Shown: positions 49,840 to 61,694 of the stretch, in pieces
Layout: each line of letters opens with the position of its first letter
Numbering within the stretch: position 1 is the first letter of the stretch
NCBI GenBank assembly: GCA_948567375.1
Contig: OX419758.1
Location: forward strand, 44,903,473-44,967,472
Direction: 5' to 3'
DNA length: 64,000 nucleotides
Source of the DNA: Lunularia cruciata
Lineage: Eukaryota > Streptophyta > Marchantiopsida > Lunulariales > Lunulariaceae
Notes under the pieces: generated by a model
What the model was told of the DNA's origin: nothing
Seen by the model: the letters and a program-made list of their open reading frames with translations, nothing else
Database searches by the model: none
Position numbers and translations under genes: made by a program

Positions 49840-49960
49840 CATGTGAACAAACCCAACTTTAAGCAAGCAAGCCCATTGTGCAAGTGGACCCACCTTTGAG
49901 CAAGCAAACCTTCATCCAAGCAAACCCGCTTCAGAGTTAGCAACTCCTTCCTCAGAGCAA
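49840..49960. repeat. CAAGCAAAC-rich stretch
   Basis: GAGCAAGCAAACC, AAGCAAGCAAGCCC and CCAAGCAAACCC recur. It is the reverse complement of the TTTGCTTG words at 42890-43215 and sits between the purine array and the unknown protein relic. Confidence 0.65.
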
Positions 49961-50159
49961 GCGTGTCTGTCTAATGCACAAACAAACTTATCTCCTAGAC
50001 AAGTGATCTAGGATTTCTATGTTTACCTTGCTTTTTTGGTTTCTTTCTCTTTCCTTTCTTTGGCCTTGTGTTTCCTTATGCATTAGCACCTTGGTTGTTC
50101 ACTATGGTTTTAAAGTTTTTTCTATATGTGTGTGAAGTTGTGGAGTTCCTTAGGGTGTT

Positions 50160-50700
50160 TATCATGTGGTTTGCAAATGACATAATGCTCATGTTTGTTG
50201 TTGTTTGAAGGCTTTATATTCTATTGGTTATTTTTAAGTTTCACAGTTATTGTGTTCATGTGGTTTGCTCATAAGAATGGATGGCCAGATTGGGTTGTGT
50301 AGAGTTTGTGAGGATGTGGGATTGGACAATATACATTGGGATAGTAAGGGGCAGACCTTTACCTTGACATAAGATAACATCTGAGATGCATTTGCTTTAG
50401 CTAGGAGTACATGGAACTGGATATGTTCCTTACTGATTGGTGGAGGATTGGTTTTTGGTCTATGACTTTAACACCAAAAGGTATTTGGCTAAGTAGTGCC
50501 TATACCCTACATGGAGACCGTTTTTCCAAATACTAGATTCCCTATCATCCCCACTAGGAGGTCCAAGGTGATATATGGGCATCTCATTCTCCATGTGAAG
50601 AAAAAGGTGTTAGGAGCTAGTAAGGATTATGATTAGGCCAAGTTAATGCTTCCTTCCATTGAAGTTGAGTTGTGGTTCCTTCAAAAAACCTCCAACTGGA
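50160..50700 (+). pseudogene. Unknown element protein, right inverted copy
   Basis: Homologue of the relic at 42362-42870 on the other strand. With frameshifts it reads EFVRMWDWTIYIGIVRGRPL, VEDWFLVYDFNTKRYLAK, a stop, CLYPTWRPFFQIL and GHLILHVKKKVLGASKDYD, then a stop at the same codon as in the left copy, then AKLMLPSIEVELWFLQKTSN. Function unknown. The coiled-coil-like relic at 51150-51570 may be its continuation. Identity of the two copies as one family is secure; the family itself is not recognised. Confidence 0.6.
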
Positions 50701-51149
50701 TGGTGGTTGGCTCTAGTTGACCTTTGTAGGACAGCTTTTTACACACTTGTTTCTCAAGAGTAGACTCATAGGCAAGGAAGAAGTGGCCCACAAGATCATC
50801 TAAGAGGAAGGCATCTTTGTTCATGATGCTAAGGAGGATGTCTTTGAGGATGCAAAGGAAGTTGAGTTAGAGAAGAGTTGTGATCCTTTACGTAAACTTC
50901 ATGTTGTCAATTGTATTACCAATCACTCTTTTTAATAAATCAATCTTATTAAATTTCTTTTTGTTTCATTCTTTATAACAAATGAACTATCTTAAGTTCT
51001 TTGTGGTTTATGAGTTAATATGGATATTTATTTGTGTACATGTTGACATTTCCATGTCTCAGCTATAGAAGAACTCGTTCTCCTTGCTTTTCCTCTAGAT
51101 CTTCTTGTTTTAGATCATGTATTGAGAGGAGGCAAGGTCTTTATATTAC

Positions 51150-51570
51150 CCATTGTATGGTTAGATTTGAGGAGGAGCTAAGAGCCAAAGAGAGAGAGAG
51201 ATAAAGAGAGCTAGGGGAGAAGGATCACCTTATTCTAGAGATAGAGCATACATTAGAATAGCAAGAGGATCATTTCATTGTTATAAAGTGTACTAAAGTC
51301 AAGATTTGAAAACTTAGAGCGTATTAAGAGGACAACCATCAAGAGAGTGGATGAGTTAGAGTGTACCAAGAGGACAAGAGTAAAGAGAGATTGGTTAAGT
51401 TAGAGTGTATGGACAGGACTAGATCAATGAGATTGAGTCGATTAGATAGGCATGTGTCTTACCAAGAGGCTTGGGCCAAGGAGTTGGGGACTATGAAAGA
51501 GTTATACTCTCAAGAGTTATGTATTACAAAAGAGATGCTAGATGAGTCCCATAGCTTATGAGGCGTCCAA
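51150..51570 (+). pseudogene. Coiled-coil-like relic
   Basis: The open part at 51361-51561 gives YQEDKSKERLVKLECMDRTR and YSQELCITKEMLDESHSL: charged, helix-forming sequence. Upstream to 51150 it is arginine- and glutamate-rich in broken frame. It resembles in character, not in recognised sequence, the coiled-coil relic at 1-2660. Probably the C-terminal part of the unknown element protein beside it (inference). Confidence 0.35.
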
Positions 51571-52262
51571 GGATATGGAGATAGCCATATTTATGTAGAC
51601 TCAAATATAAGTTGTACAAAGTGGCACCAAGGAGACTCAAAAGAAGTGTATAGAGATAGTGCCACTCATGAGACTCAGACCAAGATCAAGAATATAGAGA
51701 GTGTCATTGATGGGGCTAGGGAAGAGCCTAATATTAGAACACCTAAATTTATAAGAAGAGCCTACATTATAACACCTACAGCCTGTTACATGGATATTAT
51801 TGCTTGGAGACCTTGAGTATTAGATGACCTTGCATTCCCATCCACTTTTAGACATATAGCCAAGGAGATTTATTGGTTTGAGGAGAAGAGTATGGCAATA
51901 TTTAATGAGCTATCATGACTAAGATGTTAAAGACAATATGATTAAATCTAAAGAACTCATTATTTGGATCATTTATGCTCATGACAATAGGAGGCAAATT
52001 TTAGTTTTAGATGTTGGTTGTCTTGTGGATATTATGTGGGATATGAGTCCTCTTTGAGTCCAATGAAGGAACTTGGTAGAAGACTTTGGTGCTTGCATTA
52101 TGGAGGTAGGATTATATTTATGTATATACCACAACTAACAAGAGATTTTGTAGAGTAATTTTTGACTTGGTATGAGCTTCTTTTGTATGGGTAGCAAGTG
52201 GATAAAGATAGAGCATCTATTTCAATCCATGTGGGATGAGGGTTTCCTACATCCAAAAGTAC
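51571..52262. other. Gene-free stretch before the right gypsy element
   Basis: No recognisable domain; stops in all frames. Confidence 0.4.
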
Positions 52263-52872
52263 TATAATGTTCCAAGGACAGGAGAACCCCAAGAGAAATG
52301 AAAGAGAAAAAACATAAAAGAAACACAAGGTTTCATCTCTCAATACTCCAATGCCCCAAAGAAACACCTTACTTTTATTATATAGCATCGAAGATCCACT
52401 CAAAGGGAGCTCAACACTTGGATCAGATACATGGATTGGTGACATGTCATTGGAATCCACCCTAAGATTAGTTTTATTGGATTGGGGACAAGTCAATCCT
52501 TGTTATATTTGGTTGGTCAAACAAATTTAACCAAAGGGAATCTTTGGGGAATCTTCTTGTAGGAAGCTCAAAATAGCATAGGTGAGGTACCATTGGAAAG
52601 CTCTCAATGAGATGAACAAGGCATAGAAGGCAACAACTTTTCTCTTTGAAGGAGATCATCTTTCATTTGTTGAGGCCTAATTCATCCATTTAGGTCTCTA
52701 AAATTAGTCCTGAAGTTTTGAGGGAATTTTTAGCCTCTACTCCTATTAGTGAAAATACTCTTTTCGGTGACACCTTCGTATATTTGATCTACATAGACCA
52801 TCATATATAACAACCCTCTAGATATTACCAAGCCAATTTCTCTAGATAATATGTCTAGCTAATGGTATTACA
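52263..52872 (-). repeat. 3' LTR of the minus-strand family A element
   Basis: On + it runs from TATAATGTTCCAAGG to CTAATGGTATTACA. The next bases (AACCTCCTCCTTTTTAAG) are the polypurine tract read backwards. Confidence 0.92.
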
Positions 52873-55800
52873 AACCTCCTCCTTTTTAAGACACAACATC
52901 CTTGTTACAAAGCTATTGCTCAAAAGATTGCACTAACAACGATGCATGAATCAAGTTAGCTATTGGTTCCCATGTTGCCTCATATAATGGGTACCCTTTC
53001 CAATGTACATGTGGTTAGCGGGTACCATGGATACATTTTTGGAGAATATGTTCGACTTTGTATTCCTCAATGCCATCAATAAGTGTTGGAGAAGTTCTAA
53101 CTTCTTATATGGAAGGAAAGTGGAATAGTCAGATTGCATATTTGCATAATAAGGAAACATAGAACATTAAATCAATCTTCATGTGTGGAGGTAGCTTGAG
53201 GTGATAGGCTATTATGCCAATTCTATGGAGGATAGGAAAAGGGCTAATAAAATGAGGTCTAAGCTAACAATGGCCAATTAATGTGAGGTTGGTTGTGAAC
53301 AACCAAACTCAACCCCCAATGCTAAACTCCAGGTGTATGTGATGTACATATGCATATTTTTGCTATTGATTTGGGTATCTACAACTTGTGCTTGGTATTC
53401 TTCACACTTTGTTGGATTCTAGAAACAAAATCGTTGACAATATCAACTTTTGTAGCATTGGATGGGTCTTTACCAAGCTTGAAGGTGTGAAAGGATGTTT
53501 TCATACATGAGGAACAATGTTGTGACATATGTAGATGCATTCATCAAATTGTTGTAGGAAAATTCCAGGAAAATGGAAGTAAGGCGTCCCACATTTCTTG
53601 CTCTTCTTAGGTGAAGCTCCAAAGCATATCCTCAATAGTAAAAATTTCTTGCTCTTTTTGTCCATAAGTTTATAAACTGATGGTAGGTTGTGGACATGGT
53701 AAGTTTAGTTTTGAAGATGCCAAAGAGTGTTCTCCAAAAAAAACTAGTGAATGGAGTGCTCCAATGGGTGATGACCACTCAAGACATGCCATGGTGAGAA
53801 AAGACTACAATTAAGCTAATTATAGACTAATCAAGTCCGTGGTTGTAAGACATACAAGAATCATTTTGCTACATTGATCTACAAACTCAAACCATGAGAT
53901 GGTCTTGGGCAATTCACAAACCAGATCTATGTTGATCTACTCCCATTTTTGTGTGGAAGTAGGGAGGAGTTGAAGGAGTCTTATGGGAGCTTAATTAGAG
54001 GCTGTATTTTGTTGATAGAATAAGCAGCTTTGAATATACTCCATTACATTGTTGCTCATCTTGTGCAAATAGTGATGGCATTTGATTGCATCTATAGGTC
54101 TTGTCCACTTCAATGTGACCTACAATGGTAGAATCATGACATTTTGCTAAGATGGTGATTCTTATGTCTAGAGCATCCGGGATCCATAACTTGCCTTCAT
54201 GAAAGGTGAGTCCTTGGATACTGTTACTCTTTGGATGATTGAGCTCCTACAATAGTCTGGTCTTTGTAGCAATAAAAATCTTTGGGCAGAATTTGGGTTC
54301 ATCTTGATCTCTACTACCAAATTTTTCACCATAGGAATTTGGGTGAATGCATTTTCAAATTGCTTCTTGCCTTCCACATATGTGATTGTCATGTTGAACC
54401 GTTGTCTCTACTTTGCCTAACATATCTATCAACAAGATAGATCTTGTGATCTATTTCCATTACAAATGCCTTCTTGCCAAGATAGTGTTTCCAACACATG
54501 GGTGTAATGACAATAGCCCACTCTTCTTGTTTGGTGGTGTGATAGTTGTGCTCAACCAATAATAGATTTTGAGAGAAATATGCAATTGGGTGTCATTTGT
54601 GATTCTATTCATGTTGTAGGATTGCTTCTATCACAATACTTGATGCATCTATAGCCAACTTGATTGGAAATTTTGGGTCATATCATTTCAAAATAGGTGC
54701 ATGTAGTAGTGCATCTTTCAAATCCTGAAAGGCCAATTCTTGTATGGTTCACCACATCCACTCCTCTCCTTGACAAGTAGTGTTGTTAGCGGTTCCATGA
54801 CCTTAAAGAAGTCCTTGAAAATTTGATGATAGAACCCCATCAATCCCAAGAAACTCTTGAGTTGAGTTTGATCTTCTATAGCTCCCCATTTCTAAATGAT
54901 GTCTATTTTATCTATTAATACTTGGATAACTTTTGCACTTACTCTATGCCCCAAGTAATCTACTTTAGACTTGCCAAACTCATACTTTGAGACTTTGTCA
55001 TATAATTGGTTTTAGCATAGAATATGGAAGACTTCTTGTAGATGTTGCTTGTGCTCCTTCATCATCTTGTTGTAAACTAAGATATCATCCCGGAAAAAGT
55101 TATAGATTTATCCCTATATGGATGAAATAAGTTATTTATCAAACTCATGAAAGTGGTTGGTATATTGGTGAGACCAAACCGCATCACCGACTACTCAAAG
55201 TGACCATACCTTGTTCATAAGGCAATTTTGTGTGTATCTTCCTTTGTGATCTTAATCTGGTTATAATAGCTCTATAGATCAAGTGTGGTGAATTTTTTTG
55301 CCCTGTTGAGTTCATTGAACATATCTCCATGCAAGGTTTTGGGTTTTTGTTCTTCATCGTTTGTTGATTTAGGGTCCAATAGTCAATGCACATGCATATT
55401 GTACTGTCCTTCTTCTTCACAAACAAGATGAGAGCCCCATATGGTGATACATTGAGTTGGATAAACCCTTCCTGCAACATATCCTTGATTTGAGCCTTGC
55501 ATTCCTCTAACTCATGAGTTGATAGTCAATATGGAGCCTTACAAGGAAGTGTCTTCCCAAAAAGTATCTAAATGATCTACTCTCCTTTTTGGTGGTAATT
55601 TTGAGAGTAAATCATCAAGAAAGACATCTTTAGACTCATTGACCACATCTTTTGAATTCTTAGGAATTTTTCCATCAACTTAAGCACTCTAGACTTCTCT
55701 TATTAGATCCATGAAAAATTTATCTCTCTTATCAATAGTTGTTGTCCATATAACATAGAGAGGTCATCTTGCCTTTGCAATCTTTCTCCATCTCCAATGA

Positions 55801-56216
55801 TCTTTCATTGGCTATTTCTCACTATTTTTTCTCCAATTGACTATGGATTTGTAGTGCTCTATCCATGGTATGCCTAAGATCACATTACAACAAGCCCATT
55901 TCACTTGCCACTCAATTTCTTCTTGATACTCTCCTATAACAAGTGCTACCTTTCTAGGTAATGACTCAATCTTCTTTGTCTGACCATTACATAACTCTAC
56001 TTCTTCATTCTCATCTTTCTCTCTAACCTTCTTGCAAAAGAGCAAGACAAGAAATTTTTTGTTGCTCCAAGGTCTATCAATATTCTCATCTAATTTTCTT
56101 CTTGGACTCTATTTACAACAATCAATTTTTTGTTTGTCTTCCTCAACCTTTGCACACTTGTCTTCTTCCTCCCCCCGCTTCTACTCTTCTCTGTTAATCT
56201 AGTAAGTGTAAAAGAC
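52873..56216 (-). pseudogene. Family A pol relic: protease, RT, RNase H, integrase, chromodomain
   Basis: Right to left: protease near 56085-56044 with RILIDLGATKNFL (one change from the usual DSGA) and VILGIPWIEHY in the 55812-56045 frame; reverse transcriptase with [18 protein letters not shown] near 55450 and FFRDDILVYNK near 55064-55102, where both catalytic Asp remain; RNase H at about 54700-54480; integrase in pieces at 54200-53480; and a chromodomain at about 53075-52960, EEYKVEHILQK and HWKGYPLYEATWEP with one stop between. The last block keeps Tyr, Trp and Tyr at the positions of the methyl-lysine cage. Multiple frameshifts make it inactive. Confidence 0.88.
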
Positions 56217-56311
56217 CAAATCCAAGAAGAGAAATAGGAGAATGAAAACTCACATTGGGACACTTGAATGAGATAAAAATTCCAAATGCCTAGCATGAGC
56301 TTTGGCTTTGG

Positions 56312-56319
56312 TATTTATA
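56312..56319 (-). promoter_or_regulatory. TATA box of the family B 3' LTR
   Basis: TATAAATA on the minus strand, about 140 bases downstream of the heat-shock-like element. The matching box in the other LTR is at 61527-61534. Confidence 0.65.
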
Positions 56320-56461
56320 GGTAGCATACAAGGCCCTTGAGAAGTTTCTCAAGAAGCTTCCTCAAGCTGCTTTCTTAGAGTGCAAGCCAAGTTAACTAGG
56401 AAACTTCTAGAGAAGCTTCCTTCTAGAAACCGCCTACTTGACGTGCAAGCTAAGCTAGTTG

Positions 56462-56479
56462 GAAGCTTCTAGAAGCTTC
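56462..56479 (-). promoter_or_regulatory. Heat-shock-element-like array in the 3' LTR
   Basis: GAAGCTTCTAGAAGCTTC is four alternating GAA/TTC units each spaced by two bases, the form bound by trimeric heat-shock factors. Looser GAA/TTC clusters flank it at 56341-56360 and 56400-56430. Binding is inferred from sequence only. Confidence 0.6.
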
Positions 56480-56687
56480 AATCTAGAAGCTACTTTCTTG
56501 AGATGCAAGCTAAGCTAGGCAAGAAGATTCCCAAAAAGCTTCCTAGATACTTCCAGAATATTCTAGGATAATTTGTCTTATGTGCTACTTTATAAGCCCG
56601 ACTAACTTTATTGCTAAACTCCATATTGTTACATATTCTCCCGCCACTAATTGGTGAAGTCCTTGTCGCCAGTGAAGCTTCAAATTC

Positions 56688-56840
56688 CTAGATGGCCGTT
56701 TGTGCATTTTGGAGGTGAGAAAGAGGTTCCCATGTGGCATCATGAAGGGGATACCCTTTCCAAAGGACCTTGTACTCCGTATGTTGGCGACGGCCTTGTT
56801 GAATATGGCGACGCGTAAGGATACGATCAACTTTGTACTC
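56688..56840 (-). pseudogene. Family B chromodomain
   Basis: The C-terminal end of the polyprotein reads KEYKVDRILTRRH, then TEYKVLWKGYPLHDATWEP, then a stop in a position often coding in relatives. Tyr (EYKV), Trp (LWKGY) and Tyr (KGYP) occupy the three cage positions that hold methylated lysine in HP1-type chromodomains. It would target insertion to heterochromatin. It lies in a different frame from the longest open frame over these bases. Confidence 0.85.
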
Positions 56841-58173
56841 CTTATGATCATTGATAGGGACAGGAAGAGAGGGAGGTTGGACTCAAGAAGAAAAGGAAGG
56901 GGGGTTAGGAACAAAGGATTTCAACTTGGAAACATGAAAGATAGGATGGAGACGCATATGACAAGGCAAGGCAAGTCGATAAGTAATAGAACAGTAAAGA
57001 CAATTTGGGTGATATCAAAGGGTCCTATCCAATTAAGGGCATGTTTAGAAACTTGGGTATCAAGTAGGAGAGGGAGGTTACTAGAGGATAGCATGACTTT
57101 ATCACCGACTTCAAAGGTGAGATCACGACGATGGTGATCCGCATATTGTTTTTGGTGATTTTGAGCAACAAGGAGGTGAGACTTGGCTTATTGGAGAGAT
57201 TGGGATATAGTGGTCAAGAATGTGGAAGTATGAGGAACCTGAGATGGAAGGGGAGCAAGAAAAGAATCTGGAACAAGATCTTGGCCAAAATTGAGAAAGA
57301 AAGGAGAAAATCCGGTGCTTGCCTATTTGGGATTGTTGTAGTCAAATTTTGCAGCTGCAAGACATTCATCCCAGTTGGTATGGTAGACATTGACAAAAAC
57401 ACACAACATATCCTCCTATGTACAATTTTCACATTCGGTTTGTCCATCAGTTTAAGGATGATAGGCCGTGGACAAAGCAAGCTTGGTGCCGAGTATCTGG
57501 AAGAATGCTTGCCAAAACTTCCTAGTAAATCAAGGATCACGGTCAAAGATGAGTACACATGGCATCCCATGATGCTTGAAGACATTGTCAAAGTAGATTT
57601 GCGCTAAGGTTAAAGCATCCATGGTATCACAGGTTGGTGCCAAGTGGATTTGCTTACTAAGCTTATCCACAAACACCATGATTGCGGTGTGTCCTTGTTT
57701 TGTCTTTGGCAAAGATGTGATGAGATCCAAGTTCACATGCTCCTAATGAGCGGATGGAATGGCGGTTGAAGGAGTCCACTTGGCTTTTGGTTGCTAGCCT
57801 TGTTACGTTGGCAGCTCTCACACAATCACAAAAATTATCAAACATCTCATGTCATGTTGGGCCACCACTATTGACATTGGAGGGTACCCAAGGTCTTGTC
57901 CACACCCATGTGACCAGCGATGAGTAAATCATGGGCTTCTTGAAGGCGCACAAGTCAAAGATCACCTTTAGTTGGAACATAGATCCAATCCTCATGGAAT
58001 AAAAGGCCCTCCTTGATGGAAAAGGTGTTGTACTCCTTATCGCATGCCGTAAGGCAACCATGTATCATTTGGACGAAGGGATCTTGGTGTAGAGCTGACT
58101 GAAACTTGTTTTGGACCTTGGAGTCAATTGACACCATTGAAATTGCCGTTGTGATGAGAAGAAGAGCCTTCAA
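56841..58173 (-). pseudogene. Family B integrase relic
   Basis: Joins cDNA to the chromosome in active relatives. The zinc-binding domain at about 57930-57790 keeps HDLLIAGHMGVDKT and CESCQRNKASNQKP, that is both His and both Cys. The core at 57736-57530 has MNLDLITSLPKTKQGHTAIM and VLIFDRDP followed by a TGA where the family has Arg, then the HPKTDGQTE block with the catalytic Glu 35 residues after the second Asp. The DDE triad is thus present but split by a stop. The open frame 57591-57214 covers part of this region in a shifted frame and is not itself the integrase reading. Confidence 0.88.
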
Positions 58174-59500
58174 ATCAAGTCATCATGATAAAGCATCAAG
58201 GATGACATGGAACTGACCTGGTTTGTATTCAAGTTTGATGTCATATAGTTGGAGTTGTTCTTCCTATCAATAATGTTGACTTTTCATGTGTTACAAGTAT
58301 AAGGTCTACAACAATGGTTTGTGATCAGTTTGTATGATCACTTGTTTCCCCAAGAGGTAATGCCTCCATACCTTGGTGGCATATACCATTGCAAGTTGTT
58401 CTTGATTTCAAGCAGAGTAGTTTTGTTCAGCCGTATTGAGTCGGCAAGACACAAAGGCAATGGGATGGAGTCCATTTGGGAATTCTTGTTGTAGCATGGC
58501 TCCAATTGCAAAGTTAGAAGCATCAAAATCAACCACACAAGGTAGTTGAGGATCATATGGTTGAAGAATGGGTCTTGAAGATACCATATTGGAATGTTTC
58601 TTCATGTTTGGTGGTCCATTGGAAGCTCAATTTTTTTCCCAAGAGGTCAGTCAATGGTGCAACCACATGAGCATAATAATGGATGAACCATTAGTAAAAG
58701 CTAGCCAATCCATTGAATGCCCGTACTTCTGTAGCATCCTTTGGGGTAGGCTAATCAGTAATGGCCTTGATTTTCTCTTCTTCCATCTTGATCCTCTCTA
58801 ATGAGATCTTATGACCCAAGAAGGTAACCTCCTTTTGCCAAAAGGCACACTTTGACTTCTTGCAGTAAAATTTCCATAGTCGTAGTCGTCTTAGGACTTC
58901 TCGCACACGATTAACATGTTCTACCTCTGTCTTACTGTAAATTAAGATATCATCCAAGAACACCACCACGGACCGATCCAATAGTCCATCCACCACCCAA
59001 TGCATCTGATCTATGAAGATTGGTAGAGCATTGGTGAGTCCAAAAGGTAGAACTCTCTACTCAAAATGCTCATACCTTGTACAAAAGGCAGTCTTTTGCA
59101 CATCCTCTCTAACAATAGGAATTTGCCAAAAGCTATCGCAAAGATCCAGCTTGGAAAAGTAGTATGCTCCACTTAGTTGATCAAGCAAGTCATCAATCCG
59201 AGGCAAGGGATATGCATTCTTCATAATTTGCTTATTGAGCCCACGATAATCAATACAAAAATGAAGTCCTCCATCTTTCTTTGGAACAAATAGTACCGGT
59301 GCTCCCCAAGGAGAGGAACTATGTTGCATGAAGTCCTTCTCCAACAACTTTGTAAGTGTTATTTGCAACTCCTCCAACTCCTTTGGTGAGAGTTGATAGA
59401 TTGGTCTACTCACTTGAGTACTTCCTAGCAATAACTTGATCTTGAAGGGCATACCTCAATTGGAGTGTAATCCCTTTGGCAGATCATCCAGAAACACGTC
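58174..59500 (-). pseudogene. Family B reverse transcriptase and RNase H relic
   Basis: RT opens in the 59452-59057 frame with [29 protein letters not shown] and the [11 protein letters not shown] block, then shifts into the 59005-58751 frame with FLDDILIYSKTEVEH (active site, both Asp kept) and EVTFLGHKIS. RNase H follows at 58605-58338: LPCVVDFDASNFAIGAML, AEQNYSA, then MVYATKVWRHYLLGKQ. Two frameshifts and several stops break it. Order and motifs match Ty3/gypsy pol. Confidence 0.92.
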
Positions 59501-59739
59501 TTCAAACTCCTAAACTATCCGATCAACCATTGCTTGATGAGGCTCTTGGCCCTACTCTGATTGTTCTTGTGCAATCGGCTTGATCCACACCGCAAATACA
59601 GACTTATCTTCCTCCAAAGCTTGCTCTATGGCTGCTTTACTAACCAACTTCCCTTCCAGCTACTCATCTCTCTTCCAAGCTTGCTCCATGGTTGGCTTCT
59701 TGGCAAACTTCTCATCTTGGGACTCCACTTCCTACAAGG

Positions 59740-60219
59740 TTTGCTCTATGGCTACCTTCTTGACAAACTTCCCATCTTGGGACTGATTATTCTTAGGTTC
59801 TTACTCAGAGATGCTAGACAACCTAATTGGAAATTCCTACCTTGGTGTTGTACTTGAATTTGGCATTGGGTCCAATCTAATTGAACCTTATGATGTTCAA
59901 GCCAAGGTAGACCCGGAATGATATCATAGTGTAGAGGTGCCACTACAAACCTCATACACTCCAAATTTTCCTTCCCAATCTTGAAGGTAACAAGATGCAA
60001 GGTGCGGAATGCAAAACCCTTTCTACCATCTGCCATCATCAAACTACTTCCAATCACTAGCTTGATTGGAATACCCAATTCCTTTGCTACTTGCATAGAC
60101 ATGCAATTATCTGGACTTCCATAATGAACCAAAATCCTACAACCCAGATTAGATCTCGTACCTTGCAAGTGAAGCAAACTTGCATAGGTCGAGCCTTCAA
60201 TCCCATTGGAACTAATCAA
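59740..60219 (-). pseudogene. Family B protease relic
   Basis: Retropepsin region with CRILVHYGSPDNCMS in the place of the D-S-G-A active site, so the catalytic Asp is lost, and DIIPGLPWLEHHKVQLDW, the conserved C-terminal block. The frame is otherwise long and open, which suggests loss of constraint after insertion rather than early truncation. Confidence 0.85.
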
Positions 60220-60229
60220 GCTCCCAATA

Positions 60230-61152
60230 GGAGGCTCAAAATCTCCTACTGGGATTCCTTGTTTCCTTGGTCATTTTGCTCCACAACCTCTACCTGGGCA
60301 ACTTGTCAAGGTCGTCCATTCTTGAGAAGACATCCAGCAATGTGATGCCCCAATTGATAACAATAAAAATAACCGCCATTTTGTTGTTGTTTCTCTCTAT
60401 CAGCCGTGCCAAGTGGTCTTCATTGAATGACATCAATCTCCATTGGTGCTGCCTCCTCTACTTGTGTGTGGTGTATTGGTAGGCTCTGTGGATGTCGAGG
60501 TCAAGATCAAGTTGTTTCCACCAAGGAATCAAAATGTTTGGCTAACCGCATGGCTTCCTCCAAGTGTTGTGGCTCTTGCATGGTTACCTCTAATTTGGTT
60601 CTCGCCTTCAAGCCCCTCACAAATTGATCTAGAGCTTCACCGTCCAACATATCTGGAATTTGCATGATGGTGTTTTGGAACTATGTGATGTAACTTCTTA
60701 CAGAGCCAATCTATTTCAACTGTGCCAACTTATCCTGTATAGCTCGTGTGGCATTTATAGCTTAGAACCAACTAGTTATTACGCTCTTGAATTTTGCCCA
60801 TGTCAAGATTGGTGCAACAATTTTTTGTTCAGCTCGCTCCACTTGGAATCTCCACCATAGTTTTGCTACTCTATCCAATTGGCTAGAAGCCAAGAGAATC
60901 TAGTTTTTGCTCGTCTTGTAGATTGGTAGCTTCAAAATAACATTTACAATCAAACACAAAATTCTCCACTGCACCTGGAAGATTCTTGCCTTCAAATACC
61001 TTAGGTTTAGGGAATTTGATCCAATCTTCTCCTTCTTGAATTGATACTCTATCCACCTGCTCTTGTCATCAAAGATATTGTTCATCCAACAATCAAGTAA
61101 GGTGCTCAATTTGTTGTTGCATGGCAAGGATAACATCGGGTATTGTCACCAT
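60230..61152 (-). pseudogene. Family B gag relic
   Basis: A Met at 61152 opens MVTIPDVILAMQQQIEHLT, followed by a stop. The retrotransposon gag core includes WIKFPKPKVFEGKNLPGAVE near 61000-60950 and LDSLASSQLDRVAKLWWRF. The zinc knuckle near 60365-60330 reads YFYCYQLGHHIAGC, with the first Cys replaced by Tyr. The start was chosen because it is the first Met downstream of the primer site with gag-like sequence after it. Confidence 0.85.
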
Positions 61153-61410
61153 GGTTGCTACTCTATCATACCACTCCCAACCTTTTTAATTTATTAGCAC
61201 ATAGAAACAGCACATCCACCATTCTCCATAAGTTACAACCGGAAGCACCAAGGGTTCCTCAGATATGGTGGTCATGTGCATAAAATCTTGTCCAAAGTGC
61301 GAGGTGATGAATTGTGTGAAACAATGCTTGGTGGTATTTGGACACAAAAATCCCAATGGTTTGGTGGAAGTGGATTTGGTGGTCCATAAATTCCATCCAT
61401 CCCATTCCTA

Positions 61411-61421
61411 CTTTGATACCA
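61411..61421 (-). other. Primer-binding site of family B (initiator Met tRNA)
   Basis: Minus strand TGGTATCAAAG, one base inside the 5' LTR edge; one mismatch from the initiator-Met site over these positions. Confidence 0.85.
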
Positions 61422-61526
61422 ATATAAAAGACCAAATCCAAAGAGAGAAATAGGAGAATGGAAACTCACATTGGGACACTTGAATGAGGGACAAATCCAA
61501 ATGCCTAGCATGAGCTTTGGCTTTGA

Positions 61527-61534
61527 TATTTATA
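61527..61534 (-). promoter_or_regulatory. TATA box of the family B 5' LTR
   Basis: TATAAATA on the minus strand, followed in the transcript direction by a conserved GCATGCTAGG-like stretch; likely core promoter for the element RNA. Confidence 0.7.
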
Positions 61535-61676
61535 GCTAGCATACAAGGCCGTTGAGAAGCTTCTTAAGAAGCTTCCTCAAGCCGCTTTCTTAGAGTGCAA
61601 GCCAAGTTAACTAAGAAGCTTCTCAAGAAGCTTCCTTCTAGAAGCTGTCTACTTGACGTGCAAGCTAAGCTAGTTG

Positions 61677-61694
61677 GAAGCTTCAAGAAGCTTC
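61677..61694 (-). promoter_or_regulatory. Heat-shock-element-like array in the 5' LTR
   Basis: GAAGCTTCAAGAAGCTTC gives four perfectly spaced GAA/TTC units, about 143 bases upstream of the TATA box, with TTCCAGAA next to it (61696-61703). A second cluster (GAAGCTTC, GAAGCTTC, TTCTAGAA) lies at 61616-61643. Confidence 0.65.

Larger units (their letters stand above)
56217..56633 (-). repeat. 3' LTR of family B element
   Basis: On + TGTAAAAGACC to ATATTGTTACA. Contains three units of a tandem repeat of about 60-63 bases, marked by TGCAAGC at 56381, 56444 and 56504, each near GAAGCTTC-type palindromes. Confidence 0.93.

Noticed and set aside
56700..57137. 145-codon plus-strand open frame
   Set aside because: Antisense of the family B integrase tail and chromodomain.
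57131..57607. 158-codon plus-strand open frame
   Set aside because: Antisense of the family B integrase, whose motifs lie on the minus strand.
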